Of a stretch of 52,373 nucleotides of DNA, positions 37,858 to 45,821 are shown one piece after another. A model generated the notes under the pieces. It saw nothing but the letters and a program-made list of their open reading frames with translations. It was not told the origin of the DNA and searched no databases. Position 1 is the stretch's first letter. Every line of letters begins with the position of its first letter. The stretch lies in the IMG/VR virus record IMGVR_UViG_3300036846_000887, positions 1 to 52,373 of that record. One strand, given 5' to 3'. The position numbers were made by a program, and so were the translations under genes. Source of the DNA: a virus.

Positions 37858-39540
37858 TCAGGAGGTCATGCAGGCGGCGACGTTCGCCGTGCCGGTGTGG
37901 CCGGAGGAGCAGACCGGGACGGTGACCGCGAACGCCTTGTAGCACATCTGCGCGATCAGGATGCCCTGCTCGTAGAACAGCGCCGTGTAGATGTTGGTCA
38001 CCAGCGACGCCGCGTCGTAGACCGCGTTGAGGTTGATGACGTCGGCGGTGCCCTTGACGAACGTGCCGGCCGGGTAGACCAGCGCGGTGAACGTGGTCGG
38101 GTAGTGCAGCGCACCCAGCGTCAGGTCCTGCCAGTCGTAGACGAAGGACACGTTCAGGTGCCGGTTGGCGAACTCGGCCGCGATGTCGGCGTCGGTGACG
38201 GCCGCAGTGTCGCGACCCATCCGGATCGCCAGGTCGGAGCGGATCGCGCCCTTGACCCAGAACGGCACGACCACCTCCATCGTGGAGGTGATGCCGAAGC
38301 GGTAGTTGTCGCGGACGCCGTCGGCGATCAGCTCCAGGTAGCCGAGGGTGTTCTGCGCGGTGGAGGTCAGGTCGGTCGGCGCGAGCGCGGCACCGGCCGC
38401 CGTCACCATCGCGTTAAGCACCTTGGCGTTCATCTTGTGCTGGTGGGCGATCATGCCGCCGGTGACCCAGCGTTGCACCAGCTCCGGGTAGGCGGCGTTG
38501 GTGAGGATCGGCGCCTTGATGCACAGCCCGCAGGCGTCGAGGCGGATGTCGGTGAAGTTCGGGCAGGGCACCTCGTAGCAGGTCTTGGCGGTGCCGGAGA
38601 TCGCCTGCGCCTCGGTCTGGCAGAAGCCGACGTTGGAGTAGATCGAGGAGAAGTCCGGCCCGGAGGTGAACTTGATACCACCGCGGGTGACGTTCACCTC
38701 GGGAATGGACAGGATGCCCTCCAGCGTCTCGCCAGAGCAGAAGCCGTACATGACCTCGCTCGGCGCGCACCAGCCGCCGGAGGCGGTCAGCGACTTGCCG
38801 GGCAGCCGGCTCTCATCGCCGGCGTGCCGCAGGATCTCCAGCGCCCGGTCGGTGTCGGCCACGTCGATGGTGAGGTCTTCGGGGTAGTCCACCCGGAAGC
38901 TGGCCACGCCGTAGTGGCGCAGATCCTCTGACATCCCGTCGCCGTTGGGCGGCCGGAAGTTCTTCATCCGGTTGATGAGCGCCTTGGTGACCCCGCGCAG
39001 GTCGGGGATGTCGGAGCCGGTGGCGAACTCGGGCACGTCGGCGGCCGCGGTGATCGCCACCCGCGGCTGGTTTGTCGGCACCTCGGGCCGGGGTACATGG
39101 ATGTCGACGGAGAACTTGCGGCGCTGCTCGGGTGCCGGCGGCGGCTCGGGCGGCGGGTCGGGCTGCGGCTCGGTCGACGCGGCGACGCTCTTGGCCGAGC
39201 CGGGCTTGGCCTCTTCGACGTCGTTGGACGGCTCGCCTTCCTGCTCCTCGTCGTTGTTGGTGTCGTCGTTCGGGTTGGACCCGCGGACCGGGGTGTTGCT
39301 GAACCGGTCGCGCAGTCTGCCCACCCGGCTGTTCAGGGCGGCGGCTGCGGCGCCGCGGCTGGTGACTTCGTTCTCGACCCGGTCGAGCTGCACCGCGAGT
39401 GCTTCGGCTTCCTCGACCTGGGGGATGGTGGGGTTCTCCGCGTTGACCAGCTCGGACAGCGCCTGGCGCACCTGCTGGTGCAGTTCGGCCAGCTGCTCGT
39501 CACTGAGGTCGGCGAAGGATTCGGGGATCTCGATGTCCAC
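37858..39540 (-). CDS. Major capsid protein with N-terminal scaffold-like domain
   Basis: 560 residues from GTG 39540 (AACGAGGAGACCATC upstream; further upstream frame lacks a ribosome site). Residues ~1-110 are acidic/coiled-coil (ADLSDEQLAELHQQVRQALS), like a delta scaffold domain removed by the maturation protease, followed by a proline-rich linker. The HK97-like core starts near 165 and includes KSLTASGGWCAPSEVMYGF and RGGIKFTSGPDFSSIYSNV. The core carries many cysteines (CYEVPCPNF, LDACGLCIKAP). Hexamers and pentamers form the shell. Confidence 0.88.
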   Translation of the reverse strand: MDIEIPESFADLSDEQLAELHQQVRQALSELVNAENPTIPQVEEAEALAVQLDRVENEVTSRGAAAAALNSRVGRLRDRFSNTPVRGSNPNDDTNNDEEQEGEPSNDVEEAKPGSAKSVAASTEPQPDPPPEPPPAPEQRRKFSVDIHVPRPEVPTNQPRVAITAAADVPEFATGSDIPDLRGVTKALINRMKNFRPPNGDGMSEDLRHYGVASFRVDYPEDLTIDVADTDRALEILRHAGDESRLPGKSLTASGGWCAPSEVMYGFCSGETLEGILSIPEVNVTRGGIKFTSGPDFSSIYSNVGFCQTEAQAISGTAKTCYEVPCPNFTDIRLDACGLCIKAPILTNAAYPELVQRWVTGGMIAHQHKMNAKVLNAMVTAAGAALAPTDLTSTAQNTLGYLELIADGVRDNYRFGITSTMEVVVPFWVKGAIRSDLAIRMGRDTAAVTDADIAAEFANRHLNVSFVYDWQDLTLGALHYPTTFTALVYPAGTFVKGTADVINLNAVYDAASLVTNIYTALFYEQGILIAQMCYKAFAVTVPVCSSGHTGTANVAACMTS

Positions 39541-39655
39541 GATGGTCTCCTCGTTCCGGTGCGGACGCGCGTAGCACAGTCCTGTCACCGGTGCCTAGAC
39601 CAGTGGACGATTCCTGTGGCGGAGGCTACGCCGATCCGCGGCAGGCGGGAAGCGG

Positions 39656-41374
39656 TCAGGCCGGTGCGATGACGGTCTCGGTGCCGCTGCCGCCGCGGAA
39701 CCGCAGCTCGCCGTCGGCGACGTAGAGCAGACCGCCGCCGATCGGGTACGCCTGCTGGGTGTTCCAGCCGGTGCCGTCCCAGATCAGGTCGGTGTTCGCG
39801 CCGACCAGGGTGGTGTCATACAGCTTGGCGTCCACCCCGTACCAGGTGGCGTTGAAGTCCGAGTTCGGCGGGTTCACCGCGTAGGAGCCGTTGTAGAACT
39901 GGCCGTTCCAGTGCGCGGCCCCGGGGGTGCCCTGGCTCTGCGGGAAGACCAGCCCGGCAGCACCGGAGGGCGCTGCCAGGTCGGCGTTGGCGAACAGCAT
40001 CGCCGTCGCCGAGTACAGGCCGCCCGGCTGGTGCACCGCGATGACGTAGAACATGCCCGGTGTCAGCGCGTAGTCGGCGAGCAGGTTGATCTCCGCCCAA
40101 CCCGGGGTGTTGGGGGTGTTGCCCAGGTTGGGGAAGTAGGCCACCGGCGTCTGGGCCAGCAGGTTGTGCGCGTAGCCGTTGGCCTGGACGTCCCAGAGCG
40201 AGAACATCAGCCCGACCGAGGTGAGCTTGGCGGTCGGCGCGGCCCGGTCCACCCAGAACCGGCCGCCGCGCAACGACTGACCGGAACGCGAGGTCGTGAA
40301 CACCGTGCCGAGCACGTAGTCGGCGGTGTCACCGGCACCCTCGAAGGTGATGCTCGGCGGACCGGAGTCCCAGCCCGAGTACACCGCCGGTCCGGCGGAG
40401 ACGAACTGCCGCCACTCGTCGTAGGGCGCCAGTGCCACACCGGTGACCGAATGCGGGTTGGTCGGCCCGACGAAGCGCTTGTTCCTGCCGCTGGTGTCGC
40501 CCAGCAGCGACGACGGCTGGTAGCTGCTGCCGGTCCAGTTGAAGTCGATGACGCCCTCGGCGACACCACCGCTGCCACCGCCGTTGAGCTGGGTCCAGGG
40601 CGTCCAGCCGCCCGGTGCGGCGTAGGTCGCCCGGCTCCAGACGTCACCGGTCGTCAGGTCGGTCCACAGCTGGGACTGCAGCTGGGCGTTGCCGGTCACG
40701 TCCTGCTGGGCGATCGACACCACCAGGGTGCCTGAATGGGATGGGCCGGGTCCGTTGGTGACGTTGCCGGAGGCGTAGAAGGTCCCGGCGAGGTCGAGCA
40801 CATCGAAGTCGGCGATGTAGCTCAGCGGGACGTAGTACGCCGGTCGCCAGATCGAGAAGTTCCAGTAGACGTTGTCGCTGGAGTAGCCGGAGCGCTGCCA
40901 GACCTCGGCCCAGGAATCACCGGACGCCGGCAGCCAGGTCTGACTGACGTCCCACTCGGACGCCGACGGCCGGTGGATCACGTAGACCTGCAGGATGCCG
41001 GAGTCGTCATCCACCGTCGAGCCGGTCTCGGCAGCGGCGTAGTCGATCCCGGCCTGGGTCGCGGTGAGGTAGTACAGCCCGGAGCTGGTCGCGTCGTCGG
41101 CGGTGTTGGCTGTGCCGGTCCAGTCGACGGCGTCGGGGAAACCGACCCCGGTGCCGGGCGGCCCGGCAGGACCCGTCGGACCGGCGGGCCCAGCTGGTCC
41201 GGTTGGCCCCTGCGGTCCGGTCGGACCCGGTGGACCGCCGAACGTCACCGTGGCTTGCGGGGTCAGCGGGGTGACCTGCACCTGTTTGATCGACGCGGTG
41301 ACCGCGCCGACGGTGGGCCTGGCCGGCAGCGAGACGCTCGCCTGCAGCGGCGGCTCGAACGACGGCTCGGTCAT
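39656..41374 (-). CDS. Collagen-like virion fibre, probably head-associated
   Basis: 572 residues; ATG 41374 overlaps the upstream stop (ATGA). Residues ~46-76 are Gly-X-Y repeats ([19 protein letters not shown]). After that come beta-rich domains (YYLTATQAGIDYAAAE, SQTWLPASGDSWAEVWQRSG, LRFRGGSGTETVIAP). It sits between the peptidase and major capsid genes rather than with the tail fibres, so it may be a capsid fibre. Function inferred. Confidence 0.75.
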   Translation of the reverse strand: MTEPSFEPPLQASVSLPARPTVGAVTASIKQVQVTPLTPQATVTFGGPPGPTGPQGPTGPAGPAGPTGPAGPPGTGVGFPDAVDWTGTANTADDATSSGLYYLTATQAGIDYAAAETGSTVDDDSGILQVYVIHRPSASEWDVSQTWLPASGDSWAEVWQRSGYSSDNVYWNFSIWRPAYYVPLSYIADFDVLDLAGTFYASGNVTNGPGPSHSGTLVVSIAQQDVTGNAQLQSQLWTDLTTGDVWSRATYAAPGGWTPWTQLNGGGSGGVAEGVIDFNWTGSSYQPSSLLGDTSGRNKRFVGPTNPHSVTGVALAPYDEWRQFVSAGPAVYSGWDSGPPSITFEGAGDTADYVLGTVFTTSRSGQSLRGGRFWVDRAAPTAKLTSVGLMFSLWDVQANGYAHNLLAQTPVAYFPNLGNTPNTPGWAEINLLADYALTPGMFYVIAVHQPGGLYSATAMLFANADLAAPSGAAGLVFPQSQGTPGAAHWNGQFYNGSYAVNPPNSDFNATWYGVDAKLYDTTLVGANTDLIWDGTGWNTQQAYPIGGGLLYVADGELRFRGGSGTETVIAPA

Positions 41375-41751
41375 GGCCGGGTGACATCCCCGGACATCGT
41401 CACCGTGCCCGCGGCCAGTGTGGTGATGTCGGGGGTGGCGACCTGGCAGTCCCACACCGCGGGGCCGGTCAGCTGCTGGGAGGCCGTCGAGGCCAGGTGC
41501 AGGCGGATCACGTTGCCGGTGATGGTGGCGACGAAGGCGGCCAGCGGCGGGTCGGGGTCGGTGGCCTTGGCCCGGACCTGCGCGGTGGCCACCGCGGTGG
41601 ACAGGTCGGCGGCGGTGCCGTCCGGGTTGGTGACGGTCAGGTCCAGGTAGAAGTCGTCGCCGGCGTAGAGGTCCAGGTTGACCGTCATCGGCAGCGCCGT
41701 GATGGTCGTCGCGGCCGCCTTGCCGACCCGGACCGCTGGAGCGGTGTTCAT
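41371..41751 (-). CDS. Beta-sandwich virion protein, BppU-like (126 aa)
   Basis: ATG 41751, two bases after the preceding stop. The layout VNLDLYAGDDFYLDLTVTNP, GTAADLSTAVATAQVRAKA, VATITGNVIRLHLASTAS, PAVWDCQVATP matches the small beta-sandwich common at the N-terminus of baseplate upper proteins. It probably anchors the collagen-like fibre encoded next. No ATG closer to a ribosome site exists. Confidence 0.7.
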   Translation of the reverse strand: MNTAPAVRVGKAAATTITALPMTVNLDLYAGDDFYLDLTVTNPDGTAADLSTAVATAQVRAKATDPDPPLAAFVATITGNVIRLHLASTASQQLTGPAVWDCQVATPDITTLAAGTVTMSGDVTRP

Positions 41752-41753
41752 GG

Positions 41754-42587
41754 TCAGTCGTTGTGGGAGTGCGAGCCGTCCCCGGAGCCGCCGGCTGGGG
41801 CTTCCAGCGCGTCGATCGCGGCGAGGATGTCCAGGCAGTATTGCCGGACCACCTTCAGGTTCCACGGGTGGGTGTCACTGCCCGGTGCGACATCCTTGCC
41901 ATCGCCGAACATCAGCATGTTCTGCATGGCGCTGACCTGGCCCTTCAGCGCGTTGTTCTGGTTGACGATGCTCTGCGCGGTCCCCAGGATCGCCTGGTTG
42001 GTCCCGGCCCAGTTCTTCTGGCCGGACGCGGTGCCCTCGTTGAGCACCGAACGCACCGCCGTCTTCAGGTCTTCCGTCGTTGCCATGTCGAACCAATCCC
42101 CTCCGCTGGGCGGCGGGCTGCCGCCGCCGGTGATGACCTGGGCGATGCCGTCGAGAGCGCCCGCATCGGTGGCGTACTTGCGCAGGATCGACAGGTGGAT
42201 GTGCCACAGGTGGCTGTCGTCCGAGGTGACGGCGTAGCCGCCGTAGTAGTCCCAGCCGCAGACGGTGCGCCCGTCGGTGGAACCGTAGAACTCCCGGCAG
42301 GCCGACATCCGCGAGTCGTTCTTGGCGGCGAGCAGCCGCTGGCTGACGGTGTACTGCCAGGACGCATCCGACCAGGACAGGTCCAGCGCGCTGGCCGCCT
42401 CGCCGTCACCCGCCCGGTCCTCGGCCAGCTGCACCGAGTAGTCCGAGGACGGCACGTAGTTGCGGCCCCGGTGGTAGCCGTAGGTGTGGGCGGCGTCGCC
42501 GAGGATGCCGCCCATCAGCGCCTGTGGGATGGCGGCGTGGATGGAGTTGAACAGCCCCTGGATCGCCGCTGGCGCATATTCGGTCAC
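41754..42587 (-). CDS. M15-like peptidase / candidate endolysin (277 aa)
   Basis: GTG 42587, one base after the upstream stop. AHTYGYHRGRNYV (H34/H39), AASALDLSWSDA (D69) and SHLWHIHLSI (H129-x-H131) resemble the zinc-ligand pattern of M15/VanY-like D,D-peptidases. The C-terminal ~110 residues are helical (VNQNNALKGQVSAMQNMLM) and may bind wall. No other lysin is visible, so it may be the endolysin. An alternative is a virion peptidase, given the head-gene location. Confidence 0.7.
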   Translation of the reverse strand: MTEYAPAAIQGLFNSIHAAIPQALMGGILGDAAHTYGYHRGRNYVPSSDYSVQLAEDRAGDGEAASALDLSWSDASWQYTVSQRLLAAKNDSRMSACREFYGSTDGRTVCGWDYYGGYAVTSDDSHLWHIHLSILRKYATDAGALDGIAQVITGGGSPPPSGGDWFDMATTEDLKTAVRSVLNEGTASGQKNWAGTNQAILGTAQSIVNQNNALKGQVSAMQNMLMFGDGKDVAPGSDTHPWNLKVVRQYCLDILAAIDALEAPAGGSGDGSHSHND

Positions 42588-42588
42588 G

Positions 42589-42747
42589 TCAGTCGTCCGT
42601 CCCGTTCTCCGAATCGGTGTCCGGCTGCTCGTCCTCACGCAACCGGCGGCCCGGCTCCGGCCCGTCCAGGCTGAGGAACCAGTCCGGCGGCTTCAGCCGG
42701 TGCACGTCGCCCGGGTCGCGCTGTTCCGGGCGCTGCTCGTCGGTCAT
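42589..42747 (-). CDS. Small acidic protein (52 aa)
   Basis: ATG 42747 overlaps the preceding TGA (ATGA). Proline/acid-rich (MTDEQRPEQRDPGDVHRLK, ending EQPDTDSENGTDD) with PPDWFLSLDGP in the middle. No known family; lies in the head operon just before the peptidase. Confidence 0.55.
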   Translation of the reverse strand: MTDEQRPEQRDPGDVHRLKPPDWFLSLDGPEPGRRLREDEQPDTDSENGTDD

Positions 42748-42905
42748 CGCGCACTCGCCGCGGTGGTGTAGGAGCCGCCGCCGCGCAGCACCGCGGCCTT
42801 CGCCTCGATCTCGGTCCGGTACACCGTGGTCCGGCCCGCCGCGTTGGTGTACACGTAGGTCAGCGTCCCGGTCTTGGTACCCCCACAGCCACAGCCGATG
42901 ACAAT
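42744..42905 (-). CDS. CGCG-motif small protein with non-canonical start (53 aa)
   Basis: The frame ends at TGA 42744-42746, overlapping the next ATG. The peptide VIGCGCGGTKTGTLTYVYT, then YRTEIEAKAAVLRGGG, resembles a widespread small actinophage head-region protein that starts with a CGCG motif. No ATG/GTG/TTG starts the frame; ATT 42905 is closest to AAAGGGGGCG and is the best candidate, with the ATC at 42899 an alternative. The operator 42927-42940 and GGAACGGAG lie just upstream. Confidence 0.5.
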   Translation of the reverse strand: MVIGCGCGGTKTGTLTYVYTNAAGRTTVYRTEIEAKAAVLRGGGSYTTAASAR

Positions 42906-42926
42906 CGCCCCCTTTACTCCGTTCCG

Positions 42927-42940
42927 CTTAGTGGACTAAG
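42927..42940 (-). promoter_or_regulatory. Dispersed operator 23
   Basis: Sense CTTAGTCCACTAAG. Supplies the TAG of the MuF-protease gene; followed by GGAACGGAG before the CGCG-motif gene. Confidence 0.9.
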
Positions 42941-45821
42941 CCAGTCTTCCAGCCAGTGCGGCCATCCGGTCCGCCGCGGTGGTGTGGGTGGCGGCGGCCA
43001 GTTCGCGCATCCGGGCCCGCCGGTCCAGCGCCTGGATCGCCAGGCTCACCAGCATGTCCACGGTCGGCGGCTCGGCCGGGATGCCGGCCGCGACCAGGGA
43101 CACCTGGCGGCCGTTGACGACACCGATCCGCGGGTTCGGGAAGCCGGGCACGTTCACCGCGGCGGCGGCCATCAGCTCCCAGTCGCCGCCGATCTCGCGC
43201 CAGTCGCCGGACAGCTTGGAGGCCAGCAGCTCCTGCCGCTGTTCGGCGGTGGTGGTGGGGCGCATCCCGCCGGAGTACCAGATCCCGATGTCGTCCTCGC
43301 CGACGGTGATGTCGGCGACCGCGGTGGCGACGTTGTCGTAGTGGGCCAGCGCCGCCCGGAAACCGAGGTCGCCGTTGGCGTGCCCGCCGCCGAGCGAGAC
43401 CACCCCCGACGGCAGGTAGCCGCCGGCGTCGGTGGGCGCCAGCCCGAGCAGGAAGTAGGCGTAGCCGGAGGCCGAGTGCGGCGGGCTGACGCACATCTTC
43501 GGGAACGCCACATGGCAGGAGTCCCACTTGCACAGGTGGCCGAAGATCCGGTCGTCGTCGGTGATCGTCATCGGGGTGTAGACGTCCAGCTGCGGGTTGC
43601 CGAAGAACTCCGCCGGGTAGGTCCAGGCGGCGGACGCGGTCAGGCTGACCGCCGAGGAGGACACCCCCTCGCGGATCATCTTGCGGTGGGTGGACGGCCA
43701 GAAGCCGAGCGCGTCGTGGTGCCACTGGGCGCAGATTTGGTTGATGAAGCGCAGCTTCGCGGGTGAGGACTCGCCGATCTCCTCGCCGACCTGCTCGCGG
43801 CAGCGGTTGAAGTCGCCGCCCCTGCCCCAGCCGATCTTGTCCCCGCCCGGGTGACCGGGCATCCAGTAGTCGTGGATGCGCTTGGTCGCCTTCGGGTCGG
43901 TGACCCAGCCCGGTCCCCGGTCGAACGCCTCGGCCTCGGCCTCCTCGGCGGACATCGCGATCGAGTCCGGCGGCGTCTCGCCCAGCTGCTTGTACAGTCC
44001 GCGCAGCGCCGCCTTCGCCGAGGACTTCTCCGACGCGGGCGCGTCCACCCCGCCGCGGCCACCGGCCAGCGCGGATGCGGCGGCGTGCACCCCGGCCCGG
44101 TTGATCGTGCCGGCCGGGGTGCGGACCGGCAGCTTGCAGTCCGCCTTGTTGGTGGGGTCACCGGAGTGCAGGTGGATCAGGCAGGCATCGTGCCACTGCT
44201 GCGGGCTGTAGTCGGACTCGGAGTAGTTCGACCACGGCTTCTCGTCGATGGTCGCGAACTCCGGCCCGTCGCACGGGCAGCCGGCGGCGACCATCGCGGC
44301 CGAGTCCGCCCAGGAGCCGAGCGCGATGAACGCCTCGGTGAACGCCGGGATCGCCACGATCGAGGCGGAGGAGATCCGGGCGTCGGAGAAGGTGACCTGG
44401 CCGGTCTCCTCGTCCAGGTCGAAGGTGGCGTCGTCCAGGTCGACCGACACTCCCATCTTGCCCATCTCGGCGCACATCCCGATCACCTGGTCGGCCTCGG
44501 GCACCGACTGCAGGAAGTGCCCGTCGGCCTTGATGAGGTCGCCGTCGCGGGCGATGTTCTCGATCTGGGCGACGGTGATCGCGCCGCCGTGCCGGTCGGC
44601 GGTGGCCGGCTGCCAGGTCAGCGGCAGCGGCAGGTCGCGGTTGCGCAGCGCGCCGGCGGCGAACCGGCGCTTGTCGCCGGAGGCGACGCCCTCCGGTGCC
44701 AGCACGCCGTGCCACGGGATCGGGTCGGGGACGGTGATCGGCGGCTGCTGCTGCTCGGTCTCGGCTGCTGCTGCGGTGGGCATGGTCGCCTCCAGCGGGT
44801 ACTCGGTCTGCTCGGCACCGTTCCACAGCGCCAGCCGGTCGAAGCCGATCTGCCCCGGCGGGTCGCCGGTGGCCGGTGCCTGCGGGTAGCCGAGGGTGAC
44901 GTGCGGGATCCAGGTGGGGAACTGCTCGGCGGCCTGATGCAGCCCGGCGAGCGCCGGCTGGGCCAACAGGGCGGCCCGGACCTCGGCCAGGTGCTGGGCG
45001 TCCAGCATGACGACGTCGGCCTGGTCGGCGCCCAGGGTGCCGCGCCCGTTCACCGGGTCGGCGAACGGGGCCAGCCGCTGCGCGGCGGTGCCCAGTTCGC
45101 CCTGCGCGGCGGACAGCTGGTCCGGCGCCGGGTCGATGCCGAGGTAGAGCAGGGTGGCGTGCGCGGCCGGTTCGGAGGACACCTGGTTCACCGGGTCGTC
45201 GGCTGCCGGCAGCGCCACCACGACGCAGGGTTTGCCACCGTCGGCGGCGGCCAGCAGCGCGGCGTTGCCGACCAGGTCGGGCCGGGCCAGGCAGCGGCAG
45301 TTGATCCACAGCGCCGGGTCGCCCACCGGGAAACCCGGGTAGGGCATCTGCTGCCCGCCGACGGTGAACTCCTGCCCGGCCGGCACCCGCTGGCCGTCCA
45401 CCTCGGCGTGGGTCTCGCGCACCTTGTCGTCGTGCATGGTGACCCACTCCAGCACCATGTCCTTCTCCTCCACGGTGGCGGCGAAGGTGGTGGCGGCGTT
45501 GACGGCGGAGGTGGCCACCATCCGGGTGACCGCGGCCTGGGTGGTGTCGGTGGGTTCGCTGTCGACCTTGGCCAGGTTGCGGATCAGCGCGGTGCGGTAG
45601 CCGCTGATCTGCTCGTCCAGGTTCGGGTGGTCCGGGCCGCCGTGCTCGTCGCGGAAGGTGTCGCGGTACAGGGTGGTGGCGGCGTCGATGATGGGCAGTG
45701 TCCAGCCGCGCGCCGGCCAGCGGTCCAGGCCGCGCTTGACCGCGTCGGCGACCTGTGACTCGGCCCGGTCCAGCACCGGCTTGCGGTCGGCGGCGAAGGC
45801 GAGCCGTTCTGAGATCCTCAT
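42936..45821 (-). CDS. MuF head morphogenesis - 2H phosphoesterase - maturation protease fusion
   Basis: 961 residues; ATG 45821 overlaps the portal stop (ATGA). Residues ~95-180 are a MuF-like domain (HAEVDGQRVPAGQEF, NCRCL). Residues ~195-345 hold two HxT motifs, H221-A-T223 (AAHATLLYLG) and H307-V-T309 (WIPHVTLGYP), of a 2H phosphoesterase/LigT fold. Residues ~365-505 fit the phage prohead protease (GKMGVSVDLDDATF, SSASIVAIPAFTEAFIAL). Residues ~540-600 carry DCKLPVRTPAGTINRAGVHA, often found on actinophage proteases. The C-terminal ~300 residues are conserved but unnamed. The stop is inside operator 42927-42940. Confidence 0.85.
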   Translation of the reverse strand: MRISERLAFAADRKPVLDRAESQVADAVKRGLDRWPARGWTLPIIDAATTLYRDTFRDEHGGPDHPNLDEQISGYRTALIRNLAKVDSEPTDTTQAAVTRMVATSAVNAATTFAATVEEKDMVLEWVTMHDDKVRETHAEVDGQRVPAGQEFTVGGQQMPYPGFPVGDPALWINCRCLARPDLVGNAALLAAADGGKPCVVVALPAADDPVNQVSSEPAAHATLLYLGIDPAPDQLSAAQGELGTAAQRLAPFADPVNGRGTLGADQADVVMLDAQHLAEVRAALLAQPALAGLHQAAEQFPTWIPHVTLGYPQAPATGDPPGQIGFDRLALWNGAEQTEYPLEATMPTAAAAETEQQQPPITVPDPIPWHGVLAPEGVASGDKRRFAAGALRNRDLPLPLTWQPATADRHGGAITVAQIENIARDGDLIKADGHFLQSVPEADQVIGMCAEMGKMGVSVDLDDATFDLDEETGQVTFSDARISSASIVAIPAFTEAFIALGSWADSAAMVAAGCPCDGPEFATIDEKPWSNYSESDYSPQQWHDACLIHLHSGDPTNKADCKLPVRTPAGTINRAGVHAAASALAGGRGGVDAPASEKSSAKAALRGLYKQLGETPPDSIAMSAEEAEAEAFDRGPGWVTDPKATKRIHDYWMPGHPGGDKIGWGRGGDFNRCREQVGEEIGESSPAKLRFINQICAQWHHDALGFWPSTHRKMIREGVSSSAVSLTASAAWTYPAEFFGNPQLDVYTPMTITDDDRIFGHLCKWDSCHVAFPKMCVSPPHSASGYAYFLLGLAPTDAGGYLPSGVVSLGGGHANGDLGFRAALAHYDNVATAVADITVGEDDIGIWYSGGMRPTTTAEQRQELLASKLSGDWREIGGDWELMAAAAVNVPGFPNPRIGVVNGRQVSLVAAGIPAEPPTVDMLVSLAIQALDRRARMRELAAATHTTAADRMAALAGRLA

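Noticed and set aside
36394-38931. 845-codon open frame on the plus strand opposite the capsid genes
   Set aside because: It is rich in Arg, Gly, Val, Asp and His in the way typical of complementary frames of GC-rich genes, has no motif, and lies opposite well-supported head and tail proteins.
39594-39607. Degenerate operator-like sequence CCTAGACCAGTGGA
   Set aside because: It matches the consensus at only about half of the positions and lacks the right half-site; listed only as a possible decayed copy.
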